A DNA stretch of 64,000 nt from Sphingorhabdus sp. 109 (GCF_902506555.1 NZ_LR732707.1:2503290-2567289), one strand, 5' to 3'. Positions 33,886 to 43,093 are shown, numbered from the stretch's first letter. The notes: generated from the sequence alone by a model not told the origin. Numbers and translations: made by a program.

Positions 33886-35511
33886 ATAGTCGATAGCGAG
33901 ACAGATGTTCTGATCATCGGTGCGGGGGCAGCGGGGCTGACCGCCGCATTGGCCGCGCATGAATCCGGCGCCTCGGTCCGGCTGATCGAAAAACAGAAGC
34001 GGCTGGGCGGAACCGCCGCGATCTCCGGCGGCGTGGTCTGGCTTCCCGATCATGACCAGATGGCCGCGCAGGGCATAGAGGATAGCAGCGCCGATGCATT
34101 GGCCTATTTTCTCTCCCTCGACCATGGCGAGATCGATGAAGCCGTGCTGTCTGCCTTTGTCACCGAAGCCGGACCGATGCTCTCCTTTCTGACCGGCTTG
34201 GATGCGATCAGGCTGACGATGATGCCCGATTATCCGGACTATTATGAGGACCGCCCCGGCGCGAAAACGGGTGGCCGCTCGCTCGACAACGAGCTGTTTG
34301 ACTTCAAGACGCTCGGCCAGTGGAAAGACTGGGTGTTCGCCCATGGCCCGGCACCCAGAATGATGTTGCGCGAAACGCCGCTCGGCGGCGGCAGCGGCTT
34401 GGTTGATCCAGCAGAAATGCAGCGCCGCGAGACCGAAGATCTGCGCGGCTGGGGCCAGGCGCTGGTCGGGCGGTTGCTTAAGGCCTGTCTCGATCGCGGC
34501 ATCGAGCCGGTGCTGGGATGCGGCGGCTATCGTCTGCTGGTCGAGAATGGCCGGGTGACCGGCGCGATTGTCGAACGCGGCGGCGAGCGGGAGACCATCA
34601 CGGCGCGCAATGGCGTGATATTGGCCACTGGTGGATTCGAGTGGAATGACGCTGTGAAACATGCCTTTCTGCGAGGGCCGCTCGATGCACCGGCTTCACC
34701 ACCTACCAATCGCGGCGATGGACTTAAAATGGCAATGGCGGCGGGGGCGGGTCTTGGCAACATGACCAGCGCCTGGTGGGTGCCCACGCTCGCGATACCC
34801 GAAGCACAATGGCAAAGCGGCGAGACCCGCAACATGCCGGTGCTGATCGAAAGGACCCTGCCGCACGGCATCATGGTCAACCGCGAGGGCAAGAGATTCT
34901 GCAACGAAGCGGCCAATTATTCCGCGCTCGCGGGGGCCTTTCATGCCTTCGATCCGGCAAGCTATGCCTATCCCAATCTCCCCGCCTATCTGATCTTCGA
35001 CTCGCACTATCGGGAGCGCTATCCGCTTTCTTCGATCATGCCCGGCACGCCATTGCCGGAATGGGTGGCACAAGCCGGTTCGCTCGAAGAGCTGGCGGCA
35101 CAAATCGGCGTCGATGCGAAGAATCTCCCCGCCACCGTCAACCGGTTCAACGAGCTGGCCGAGCAACTGGATGATCAGGATTTCGGCCGCGGCAAGACCG
35201 GCTATGACCGCTTTTACGGCGACCGCTCCCGCGACGGTGCTGCAGCCACATTGGGCGGTGTCACCAAGGCCCCCTTTTATGCGGTGGAAATCCGGATGGG
35301 GGCGCTTGGTACCAATGGCGGCGCGAAAACCAACGCACAGGCGCAGATCGTCGACGTCGATGGGGAACCGATTGCCGGGCTGTTTGGCGCCGGCAATGTG
35401 ATCGGCGCGCCCACCGGCAGTGTCTATGCCGGAGCGGGCGGCACATTGGGACCGGCCCTGACATTTGGTTATATCGCCGGTCGCGCAGCGGCCAAACGGG
35501 TCAACCAGTGA
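33886..35511 (+). CDS. FAD-dependent dehydrogenase, 3-ketosteroid 1-dehydrogenase / fumarate-reductase flavoprotein family
   Basis: A flavoprotein of about 541 residues. The FAD-binding GAGAAGLTAALAAHESG lies within the first 30 residues, followed by RLGGTAAISGGVVWLP, the cap domain, ILATGGFEWN and the C-terminal GLFGAGNVIGAPTG, a layout shared by KstD and flavocytochrome c. The FAD motif lies upstream of the first TTG (33949), and no ATG, GTG or TTG occurs in frame between the stop at 33850 and that TTG. A GGGAGAGG box sits 4 bases before an ATA codon at 33886, which I take as the start. It would insert a C=C bond next to a carbonyl. It follows the hydantoinase genes and precedes an SDR. Confidence 0.85.
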   Translation: MVDSETDVLIIGAGAAGLTAALAAHESGASVRLIEKQKRLGGTAAISGGVVWLPDHDQMAAQGIEDSSADALAYFLSLDHGEIDEAVLSAFVTEAGPMLSFLTGLDAIRLTMMPDYPDYYEDRPGAKTGGRSLDNELFDFKTLGQWKDWVFAHGPAPRMMLRETPLGGGSGLVDPAEMQRRETEDLRGWGQALVGRLLKACLDRGIEPVLGCGGYRLLVENGRVTGAIVERGGERETITARNGVILATGGFEWNDAVKHAFLRGPLDAPASPPTNRGDGLKMAMAAGAGLGNMTSAWWVPTLAIPEAQWQSGETRNMPVLIERTLPHGIMVNREGKRFCNEAANYSALAGAFHAFDPASYAYPNLPAYLIFDSHYRERYPLSSIMPGTPLPEWVAQAGSLEELAAQIGVDAKNLPATVNRFNELAEQLDDQDFGRGKTGYDRFYGDRSRDGAAATLGGVTKAPFYAVEIRMGALGTNGGAKTNAQAQIVDVDGEPIAGLFGAGNVIGAPTGSVYAGAGGTLGPALTFGYIAGRAAAKRVNQ

Positions 35512-35536
35512 CCAGCAGTATCAAGGGAGCGTAACA

Positions 35537-36310
35537 ATGGGTATTTTGGATCAGTATAAACTCGACGGCGAAGTCGCGGTCGTAACCGGAGCCGGCAAGG
35601 GGATCGGGCGGGCGATCGCGCTCGGCCTGGCCGAAGCGGGCGCTGATGTCGCCATCGCCGCGCGCTCCGCCGATGATCTGGAAAAGGTGGCCGGAGAAAT
35701 CCGCGCACTGGGCCGCCGCGCCATCGCGGTTCCGACCGATGTGACCAGCCGCGCCGCTCTCGAAAATCTCGCCAACCGCGCGGTCGAGGAACTGGGCCGG
35801 CTAACGATCTGGGTCAGCAATGCGGGCGGATTGCCCGATGGCACGCCCCGCTATCTGACCCGCACGCCGGAAGACAGCTGGGACGCGCAGATTGAGCTCA
35901 ATCTGAAGAGCGTCTGGATGGGTGCGGTCGCCGCTGCCAGCCATATGGGCGAAAACGGCGGTGCGATTATCAACATCTCTTCCCGCGCGGCAATCGGCGG
36001 GCAAGTGAAGAACGCGCCTTATGGCGCCTCCAAGGCGGCGGTGAACAGCCTGACCGCAAGCCTGTCGCTTGAACTCGCGCCGAAAATTCGCGTCAACGCA
36101 GTGGCGCCCGGCCCGATCCCGACAGAGAATTTCGACGAGTCGATGGGCATTGATTCGGAAGAAAAACGCGCAGCGCTGCTCAAGCAGTTCCAGATTCCGC
36201 TGGCCCGTTTCGGCCGGGAAGAGGATATTGCCGCCGCCGTGGTTTATATGGCGTCGCCTGCCTCCAGCTGGGTCACGGGCCAATGTCTCTATGTTACTGG
36301 CGGCAAGTGA
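35537..36310 (+). CDS. Short-chain dehydrogenase/reductase (classical SDR)
   Basis: A 257-residue classical SDR. The cofactor motif is VVTGAGKGIGRAI, NAGG follows in VSNAGGLPDG, and the catalytic Ser and Y-x3-K are in NISSRAAIG and APYGASKAAV. The C-terminus ends in SSWVTGQCLYVTGGK as in FabG-like enzymes. It starts 25 bp after the flavoprotein stop, with AAGGGAG upstream, and is the last gene of the HMG-CoA-lyase/hydantoinase operon. It probably interconverts a hydroxyl and a keto group on the pathway intermediate with NAD(P)(H). Confidence 0.92.
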   Translation: MGILDQYKLDGEVAVVTGAGKGIGRAIALGLAEAGADVAIAARSADDLEKVAGEIRALGRRAIAVPTDVTSRAALENLANRAVEELGRLTIWVSNAGGLPDGTPRYLTRTPEDSWDAQIELNLKSVWMGAVAAASHMGENGGAIINISSRAAIGGQVKNAPYGASKAAVNSLTASLSLELAPKIRVNAVAPGPIPTENFDESMGIDSEEKRAALLKQFQIPLARFGREEDIAAAVVYMASPASSWVTGQCLYVTGGK

Positions 36311-36314
36311 TTTT

Positions 36315-37631
36315 TCAGGCGCGTTGGCGCTTCATCCACGTCCAGACACGCCAATAATGGAAACCCGCCCATAGGTTGAAGAGCGCCAGCACCGCGAGCG
36401 CTTGCTGCAAGGCGCTTGCCTCCAACGCGCGATCACCCCCGGCAAAATAGTCGGACAGGCCACCGACAGAGACCGGACCGATGCCCAATCCGACGAGGCC
36501 TGCGATCATCAGATAGATTGCCACCGCCATCGCCCGCGTCCGGTCACTCGCCAGAGTCTGGACGGCGGCGAAACTGGGTCCGAAATAGAAGGTCGCGGCA
36601 AAGGTCGGGATACCGAGCAGGGCGATCGCGATATTGGCATTGTCGGCATAGATGGCGGCAATCATGCCGGGCGCGGCGAGCGCCAGCACCAGCCCGCTTG
36701 TCAGCAAGGGCAAGGCCGGATCCCGCTTGCCGATCAGATCGCCGGTCTTGCCGCCGAACCAGGCGCCGAATCCGCCGGTCAAACCGACCATCACGCCCAG
36801 TTTCCAGCCAAGCTCGCCATAGTTCATGCCGTGCACCCGGACAAACAGGCCGCCGTAGAAACTGGCCAGACCATAAGAAATAAATTGCACCAGAACGCCT
36901 GCGGCCACGAGATGCCAGTAGGCGGGTTTGCGCGACAGTTCGATCAGGGCGGCGCGCAAGGTCATTTCGCCCGCCACCGGTTGAAAGGCCTTGGCCAGAC
37001 TGACCTTGCCACGCGGATCGGGCACGGTGAACCAGATCACCAGAGCGATTATGATGCCCGGCAGGCCGGCCAGCAGAAACGCCGCCCGCCAGCTGAACAT
37101 TTCCGTGATATAGCCGCCACCGGCATAGGCAATGAAAGCACCAAGCGGCACCGCCGCCCCCATGATACCGAGCGCGCCGGCCCGGCGCTCCGGTGGGAAC
37201 AGGTCGGCGATCAGACTGTGCGACGCCGGCGCCGATCCCGCTTCACCAATGCCGACACCGACCCGCGCCAGAAACAGCTGCACGAAATTGCCCGCCATGC
37301 CGCATAGCACCGTCATCAGCGACCAGATGGCAATGGCAATGGCGATGATTCGGCTACGGTTCCAGCGATCCGCCAGCGCCGCCAGCGGGATCGCCAGCGT
37401 GGTATAGAAAATTGCGAAGGACAGGCCGGTCATCAGGCCAAGTTGCGTGTCCGACAGGCCAAGATCGCGCTTGATCGGTTCCGCGACGATCGAGATCACC
37501 TGCCGGTCAAGAAAGTTGAGCATCGTGACGATGAACAGGATCGCGAGCGCGTAATTGGCGCGCCGGCGCGAGGCAGACCCATTGTCTGCCGAAATCTCGA
37601 AGCCCTCGTTGGGGCGATTGTCCTCTACCAT
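36315..37631 (-). CDS. MFS transporter, Spinster-like
   Basis: A 438-residue 12-helix MFS carrier. The signature between helices 2 and 3 is PLAALADRWNRSR, and FLARVGVGIGEAGSAPASHSLIADLFPPERR is typical of the Spinster-type group common in sphingomonads. The start LNFLDRQVISIVAEPIKRDLGLSD also fits. It is convergent with the SDR gene (4 bp apart) and transcribed leftward after the SDR at 37701-38471. It probably moves an organic acid, lipid or steroid-like compound across the inner membrane; the direction is unknown. Confidence 0.92.
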   Translation of the reverse strand: MVEDNRPNEGFEISADNGSASRRRANYALAILFIVTMLNFLDRQVISIVAEPIKRDLGLSDTQLGLMTGLSFAIFYTTLAIPLAALADRWNRSRIIAIAIAIWSLMTVLCGMAGNFVQLFLARVGVGIGEAGSAPASHSLIADLFPPERRAGALGIMGAAVPLGAFIAYAGGGYITEMFSWRAAFLLAGLPGIIIALVIWFTVPDPRGKVSLAKAFQPVAGEMTLRAALIELSRKPAYWHLVAAGVLVQFISYGLASFYGGLFVRVHGMNYGELGWKLGVMVGLTGGFGAWFGGKTGDLIGKRDPALPLLTSGLVLALAAPGMIAAIYADNANIAIALLGIPTFAATFYFGPSFAAVQTLASDRTRAMAVAIYLMIAGLVGLGIGPVSVGGLSDYFAGGDRALEASALQQALAVLALFNLWAGFHYWRVWTWMKRQRA

Positions 37632-37700
37632 CCGCCAGCTATGACAGGATTATTTTCTTCCCGGCACCCTTTGTTTAGCTAGGGCTGCCTATTCTTCAGA

Positions 37701-38471
37701 TCAGAGCGACTGGCCGTCATCGATGACAATATCCGACCCTGTCACCATCCTCGACGCGTCTGAGGAAAAATAGAGCATCATCGGATCGAGTGATTCGATA
37801 TCCTGCAAGCGGCGGCGGTGGAAGCCGGCAATCTGCGCTTCGCCGCCTGCGGTCTGGTACCAGTCACCCTGAATCTCGGTTGGGATATAGCCCGGGTGGA
37901 TCGTATTCACATTCACACCCATCCGCACCCATTCGCGCGCCAGGTTACGGCCGAGATGGGTCACGCCGGCCTTGCTCGCGGCATAGGCACTGTCGCCTTC
38001 CCCGGTCAGCCGCGAGGTGATCGATCCGATGATCACGATCCGGCCGTTTTCCTTCTCCCGGCTGCCGCTGGCGATCAGTCGCTTGGCCCCTTCACGGGCG
38101 ACCAGATAGACGCCCTTGAAATTGGTATCGAGCAGCATCTGCAACCGGTCGGCGGGCACTTCGGTTGATCGCCCGCTCGCGGCGACACCGGCATTGGCGA
38201 CAATCGTATCGACCGTTCCAAATTTTGCTTCAGCAGCATCATAAGCAGCGATGATCGACGCTTCGTCGGTAACATCCAGTGGCACCGCCAGCGCCTGACC
38301 GCCTACATCAATAATTTCCTTCGCCAAGGCGTCGGTCCGGTCCGTCCGCCGCGCACCAAGCACGACATTCGCGCCGGCCGCTGCAAACAGACTGGCAAAG
38401 CGCGCGCCAAAACCTGATGAAGCACCGGCGATCAGCGCGGTGCGGCCTGCAAGCGAAAAGGGGATGTCCAT
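37701..38471 (-). CDS. Short-chain dehydrogenase/reductase (classical SDR)
   Basis: A 256-residue SDR. TALIAGASSGFGARFASLF binds the cofactor, IVANAGVAASGRS has the NAG motif, SITSRLTG and SAYAASKAGV give the catalytic Ser and Tyr-Lys, and the end is MVTGSDIVIDDGQSL. The R following VLGARRTDRT suggests NADP preference, by family rule. The start at 38471 is chosen over an upstream ATG because the family begins near SLAGRTALI. It is divergent from the next SDR and shares its direction with the Spinster-like carrier, 69 bp downstream. Substrate unknown. Confidence 0.91.
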   Translation of the reverse strand: MDIPFSLAGRTALIAGASSGFGARFASLFAAAGANVVLGARRTDRTDALAKEIIDVGGQALAVPLDVTDEASIIAAYDAAEAKFGTVDTIVANAGVAASGRSTEVPADRLQMLLDTNFKGVYLVAREGAKRLIASGSREKENGRIVIIGSITSRLTGEGDSAYAASKAGVTHLGRNLAREWVRMGVNVNTIHPGYIPTEIQGDWYQTAGGEAQIAGFHRRRLQDIESLDPMMLYFSSDASRMVTGSDIVIDDGQSL

Positions 38472-38558
38472 GATGTTTCTGCTCCGGGATAGAATGTTCA
38501 ACAACCCCTAGACGATCCCGAAATGGTCAGCCAATAGTCAATTGCATAGGAGAGAATA

Positions 38559-39299
38559 ATGATAGACATGTCCATCGATTTTACCGGGCAGACCGTTTGC
38601 ATAATTGGCGGCTCAAGTGGCATCGGCAATGCCAGCGCTCAGGCCTTTCGCGCCGGGGGTGCCGAGGTCCATGTCACCGGCACAAGGAGCAGCGAAGCTG
38701 ACTATAGCCCCGCGGAAGGCTCAGACCTGACCGGTCTGGTTTATCACCAGCTCGATGCCGGTGACGATGCCGCGATCATCGCATTGCGCCAGAAATTCAC
38801 CAGGCTAGACATATTGGTCTGCGCGCAAGGCATGGTCTTATACAAACGCGCCGAATTCGAACCGGAAAATTTCGCCAAAGTCATGCAGGTCAATCTCAAC
38901 AGCCTGATGACCTGTGCGGGCCAGTTTTACGACCTTCTGAAAGAAGCAAAGGGCTCGCTGATCATCATCAGTTCAACGGCTGCCTTTCACGCCACCGTCG
39001 GTAATCCCGGCTATAATGCTTCCAAGGCCGGTGCGGCCGGACTGACCCGCACATTGGGCAAGGCCTGGGCGCCGGATGGTATCCGGGTCAACGGTGTCGC
39101 CCCCGGTCTGATCGCGACCAAGATGACCAAGGTGACGACCGAAAACCCCAAGCGGCGCGAGGCGACCATCCGATCAATCCCGCTTGGTCGTATCGGCGAC
39201 CCCGATGATATGGCGGGACTGGTGCTGTTCCTCGCCTCGCCCCTAGCCGGCTATATCGTCGGCCAGACGATCATCGCGGACGGGGGACTATTGCTCTAG
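38559..39299 (+). CDS. Short-chain dehydrogenase/reductase (classical SDR)
   Basis: A 246-residue SDR. CIIGGSSGIGNASAQAF is the cofactor motif; VCAQGMVLYKRAEF replaces the usual NAG with AQG; ISSTAAFHATVGNPGYNASKAGAAG has the catalytic Ser and Tyr-Lys; the end is GYIVGQTIIADGGLLL. AGGAGAGAATA precedes the ATG. It runs divergently from the SDR at 37701-38471, and its last 12 bp overlap the end of the opposing MFS gene. A carbonyl reduction or alcohol oxidation role in the neighbouring catabolic pathway is inferred from position. Confidence 0.91.
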   Translation: MIDMSIDFTGQTVCIIGGSSGIGNASAQAFRAGGAEVHVTGTRSSEADYSPAEGSDLTGLVYHQLDAGDDAAIIALRQKFTRLDILVCAQGMVLYKRAEFEPENFAKVMQVNLNSLMTCAGQFYDLLKEAKGSLIIISSTAAFHATVGNPGYNASKAGAAGLTRTLGKAWAPDGIRVNGVAPGLIATKMTKVTTENPKRREATIRSIPLGRIGDPDDMAGLVLFLASPLAGYIVGQTIIADGGLLL

Positions 39300-40589
39300 C
39301 GCCAGCCCCGACGGCGTATCGGCCATCGCCCTGCTGGTCCACCAGAACAGGCAGACCGATACCGTCAGGCTGACCACTGCGGTCACCATGACCGCATAGC
39401 TTAGTGACATCGCACCATATTGATCCGTCCAGCCGTCGCTCATTACGCCGATCAGCGCCGGCCCAATCGCATAGCCGAGCAGATTGGCCAGCAGGCTGCC
39501 GATGGCAGAGGCCGTGCCGCGCTCGGTCGGCTTCACGGCGGACTGTATCATCGAATAGGCCGCACCCTGGGTGGACACGAGCAATATATAGCCGGCAATA
39601 TAAAGGCCCAGCGTCCATTGAAGGCTGTCGGCAAGCAGGCAGGAGGCCCAGAAAGGCAGAGTCAGGCCGAGCGCCAGGGCGCAATACCACGGACGCCATT
39701 TCGGGGTTCTCTTTGCCAGATGGTCGGCCAGAAATCCGCCGAATATCATGCCGGGGACGCCGCCAATGAACAGAACCGCGCCGAGATAGAGGCCGGCTTC
39801 TCCCTGAGTGATCTCAAATTTGCGTATCAGGATCGGCGCCAGCCAGATGGCGAAGGCGAAGGCCGGAACATTGGCGAAGGCATTGGCCGTGATCACACGA
39901 GCGAGGACGGAGTTGCGCCATAGTGAGAGCATCGCTGTCCTGAACGGCTCCTGCTTCGCGACACCGGCCGCGCTCGCATCGGCCGGGAAAAAGCAGCCAC
40001 GCACCGGTTCCTTGACGGTCAGATAAAGTATGATACCCAGCAGTACGCCGGGCAGGCCCAGCAGGATGAAGGCCCAGCGCCAGCCATATTCGGACGCCAG
40101 ATAACCGCCCGCCGAATAGCCGAGAACCGGACCGAGCACAGCACCGGCGGTAAAGATACCCATGGCACGCGACAGTTCGTGCGGCGCAAAATAGTCGGTA
40201 ATGATCGATACCGACGGCGGCGCACCACCGGCTTCCCCGACACCGACGCCGAGTCGCGCCAGAAACAGAGTCCAGAAACCGGTGGCCGCGCCGCATAATG
40301 CCGCCATGATGCTCCACAGCGAGACCGCCATCGCCACCATCGTCCGGCGATTGGTCCGATCCGCCAGCCGGCCGGCAGGAATGCCGAGCAGCAGATAGAA
40401 TATGGTGAAAGCGGTACCGGCGAGCAGTCCGATCTGCGTATCGCTCAGCAGGAATTCGGCCTTGATGTCCTCGATCAGGATCGACATCACCAGACGGTCG
40501 GTGATGTTGAACGTGAAGGTCAGCATCAGCATGATCAGAACATAGTATCGATAGACCCCGCCGGAAGTCTGGTCAGATAACTTACTCAT
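39288..40589 (-). CDS. MFS transporter, Spinster-like
   Basis: A 433-residue MFS carrier related to the product of 36315-37631 (ITDRLVMSILIEDIKAEFLLSDTQIGLLAG, PAGRLADRTNRR, FLARLGVGVGEAGGAPPSVSIITDYF). The start at 40589 follows GGAGAGGATGTTT. It is preceded by about 150 bp of non-coding DNA and the leftward acyl-CoA dehydrogenase pair. Two carriers of the same subfamily in one catabolic cluster could handle two compounds, or import and export. Its 3' end overlaps the SDR gene tail to tail by 12 bp. Confidence 0.92.
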   Translation of the reverse strand: MSKLSDQTSGGVYRYYVLIMLMLTFTFNITDRLVMSILIEDIKAEFLLSDTQIGLLAGTAFTIFYLLLGIPAGRLADRTNRRTMVAMAVSLWSIMAALCGAATGFWTLFLARLGVGVGEAGGAPPSVSIITDYFAPHELSRAMGIFTAGAVLGPVLGYSAGGYLASEYGWRWAFILLGLPGVLLGIILYLTVKEPVRGCFFPADASAAGVAKQEPFRTAMLSLWRNSVLARVITANAFANVPAFAFAIWLAPILIRKFEITQGEAGLYLGAVLFIGGVPGMIFGGFLADHLAKRTPKWRPWYCALALGLTLPFWASCLLADSLQWTLGLYIAGYILLVSTQGAAYSMIQSAVKPTERGTASAIGSLLANLLGYAIGPALIGVMSDGWTDQYGAMSLSYAVMVTAVVSLTVSVCLFWWTSRAMADTPSGLALEQ

Positions 40590-40738
40590 AAACATCCTCT
40601 CCAACGGATGCCTGTGATCTAGCGCGAAAAAAGGGATAGAACCAGCGTGGCTCTATCCCCTTATTTGATAGGAGCAATATTCATGCAGACCCGCACCGTT
40701 CGTCCCGAGCCTGTCGCAGCACGAACGGATATGCCCGC

Positions 40739-41872
40739 CTAACCTGCGGTTAGTGCAATGTGTCGCCGCATATGATGGTCAACGCTGCCGAATTCGCCTT
40801 CGATGATAGACAGGCGCTTGAAATAACTGCCCACCGCGAGTTCGTCGGTCATGCCCATGCCACCATGGGTCTGGATCGCCGACTGGCCGATGAAGCGCGC
40901 GGCCTGGCCGATACGGACCTTGGCTGCAGAGACATTCTTCTTGCGCGTTGCGTCATCCTCGTCGAGCTTGATCGTCGCCAGATAGCACATTGACACCGAC
41001 TGTTCATATTCCATCAGCATGTCGGCCATGCGGTGCTGCAAGACCTGAAAGGAACCGATCGGGGTGCCGAACTGCTTGCGCTGGCGAGAATATTCGACCG
41101 TGGTTTCGTTGGTGACCTTCATCGCACCGATCGCTTCGGCGCAGACCGCTGCGGTCGCTTCGTCAACGACCTTCTCGATCAGGGGCAGGCCATTGTCCGC
41201 CTCACCGATCAGGGCATCGCCGGAGACTTTGACATTCTCGAAATAGACTTCCGAAGCGCGGCGGCCATCGACCGTTGCATAGTCCCGGGTGCTGACGCCT
41301 TGTGCATCTTTGGCGACGATGAAGAGGGAAACACCATCCTTGTCGCTCTGTCCGCCGGATGTGCGCGCGGTAACGACCAGATGCGTCGCCCAGGGCGCGC
41401 CAATGACAACCGCCTTGTGGCCGTTGAGAATATAATCGCTGCCGTCGGCCTTGGCCGTCGTTTCCAGATTGGCCAGGTCATAGCGCCCGCGCGGTTCGGC
41501 ATAAGCGAAGGCAAAGACCATCTCGCCGGAAATGAGACCACCGATATATTCTTCGCGTTGCGTCGCATTTCCACCATGTTTCAGGGCCCCGCCCGCGCAG
41601 ACCACGGATGGAATAAACGGCTCGACCGCCAGGCCCTTGCCGAATTCTTCCATGATGATCATCGCTTCGGTGGCGCCGCCAAAGCCACCATCTTCTTCCG
41701 AAAACGGGGCCGCCAGCATGCCCAGCTCGGCGAGCTGCGCCCAAAGCTCCGGCCGCCAGCCGGATTCGCTTTCGATCACGCCACGGCGCGTATCGAAATC
41801 ATATTCCTCGCGGATCAGGCGCGAAATGCCGTCGCGCACCATATTCTGTTCGTCGGTAAAATCGAAATCCAT
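40739..41872 (-). CDS. Acyl-CoA dehydrogenase family protein (smaller subunit of a probable pair)
   Basis: A 377-residue acyl-CoA dehydrogenase. FAD/substrate regions are seen in FAFAYAEPRGRYDLANL, YILNGHKAVVIGAPWATHLVV, RKQFGTPIGSFQVLQHRMADMLME and IQTHGGMGMTDELAVGSYFKRL. It lies 24 bp after the second dehydrogenase gene. Adjacent unlike acyl-CoA dehydrogenase genes often encode alpha2beta2 heterotetramers for bulky acyl-CoA esters (steroid side chains, terpenoids). I infer such a complex here. It has a good GAGGGGAATTAAC ribosome-binding site. Confidence 0.93.
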   Translation of the reverse strand: MDFDFTDEQNMVRDGISRLIREEYDFDTRRGVIESESGWRPELWAQLAELGMLAAPFSEEDGGFGGATEAMIIMEEFGKGLAVEPFIPSVVCAGGALKHGGNATQREEYIGGLISGEMVFAFAYAEPRGRYDLANLETTAKADGSDYILNGHKAVVIGAPWATHLVVTARTSGGQSDKDGVSLFIVAKDAQGVSTRDYATVDGRRASEVYFENVKVSGDALIGEADNGLPLIEKVVDEATAAVCAEAIGAMKVTNETTVEYSRQRKQFGTPIGSFQVLQHRMADMLMEYEQSVSMCYLATIKLDEDDATRKKNVSAAKVRIGQAARFIGQSAIQTHGGMGMTDELAVGSYFKRLSIIEGEFGSVDHHMRRHIALTAG

Positions 41873-41896
41873 GTTAATTCCCCTCTGTCGGTCCGG

Positions 41897-43093
41897 TTAA
41901 AGGCCGAGGATCATTTTGGTGATGATGTTGCGCTGGATCTCGTTGGACCCGCCGTAGATCGACGTCTTGCGCATGTTGAAATAGGTCGGTGCCGCGTGAT
42001 GGGCATAATCCGGACCAATCGGAAAGTCGTTCGACCCGTCATCCGGGAAGCTGCGGAAATCGGGCGTGCCATAATGGCCAACCGCTTCCAGGGTCAGCTC
42101 GGTGAGCCGCTGCTGGATTTCCGTACCCTTGACCTTCAGCAAAGAGCTTTCCGGTCCCGGCCCCTTGCCCGCCTGTTCGCCGGCCAGCGTCCGCAGTTCA
42201 GTGATTTCCAGCGCCGAGAGATCGATTTCCAGCTGGCTGATTTTCTGGGCAAAGCCCATGTCCTCGATCAGCGGCTTGCCGTCGAGCAATTCGGCAGCAG
42301 CAATTTCCTTGAGCTGTTCGACGCCGCGCTTCGACCGCGCCACGCCGGCAATGCCGGAGCGTTCATGCGCGAGCAGGAACTTGGCATAGGTCCAGCCCTT
42401 ATTCTCTTCGCCGATCAGATTGGTTGCCGGTACGCGGACATCGGTCAGCCACACTTCGTTAACCTCGTAGCCACCGTCGATCAGTTTGATCGGGCGCACT
42501 TCGATACCCGGCGTATTCATGTCGACGAGGATGAAGCTGATGCCCATTTGCGGCTTCGGGGCATCGGAGTCGGTCCGGCACAGGAAGAAACCCCAGTCGG
42601 CATGCTGCGCCAGCGTCGTCCATGTTTTCTGGCCGTTGATGATATAATCATCGCCATCGCGTACCGCAGTGGTTTTCAGCGAAGCCAGATCGGAACCGGC
42701 ACCAGGCTCCGAATAGCCCTGACACCACCAGACATCACCCGAACGGATGCCGGGCAGATGTTCGGCTTTCTGCTCTTCATTGCCGAATGTGTAGATCACC
42801 GGTCCGACCATCGATACGCCGAAAGGCAGCGGCATGACCGTGTTCTTGCGGGCATTTTCCTCACCCCAGATATAGCGCTGCGTCGGGGTCCAGCCGGTGC
42901 CGCCATATTCGGTTGGCCAGGCCGGAACCGACCAGCCTTTCTTGCCGAGAATCTTATGCCAGGCGAGCATATCCTCGCGGCTCATTTCATCCTGAACACC
43001 GCGCGTCCCGATATCTTTCGGATAATTATTGTCAATAAAGTCACGCACTTCGGCGCGAAAGGCCTTTTCTTCTTCTGTGAATTCCAGATTCAT
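41897..43093 (-). CDS. Acyl-CoA dehydrogenase family protein (larger subunit of a probable pair)
   Basis: A 398-residue acyl-CoA dehydrogenase. WCQGYSEPGAGSDLASLKTTA, YIINGQKTWTTLAQHADWGFFL, and the C-terminal RKTSIYGGSNEIQRNIITKMILGL are typical of FadE26-like long subunits. A GGAG box lies 8 bases upstream of the ATG. It is first in the two-gene operon. An imperfect palindrome of the TTAATTG type (43156-43171) is 63 bp upstream, with a close relative upstream of the acyl-CoA dehydrogenase at 62101. It introduces an alpha,beta double bond into an acyl-CoA ester; the ester is unknown. Confidence 0.93.
   Translation of the reverse strand: MNLEFTEEEKAFRAEVRDFIDNNYPKDIGTRGVQDEMSREDMLAWHKILGKKGWSVPAWPTEYGGTGWTPTQRYIWGEENARKNTVMPLPFGVSMVGPVIYTFGNEEQKAEHLPGIRSGDVWWCQGYSEPGAGSDLASLKTTAVRDGDDYIINGQKTWTTLAQHADWGFFLCRTDSDAPKPQMGISFILVDMNTPGIEVRPIKLIDGGYEVNEVWLTDVRVPATNLIGEENKGWTYAKFLLAHERSGIAGVARSKRGVEQLKEIAAAELLDGKPLIEDMGFAQKISQLEIDLSALEITELRTLAGEQAGKGPGPESSLLKVKGTEIQQRLTELTLEAVGHYGTPDFRSFPDDGSNDFPIGPDYAHHAAPTYFNMRKTSIYGGSNEIQRNIITKMILGL

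Noticed and set aside
33881-33889. GTG at 33881 as the start of the flavoprotein gene
   Set aside because: It is out of frame and reaches a TAG stop after one codon (GTG CGA TAG).
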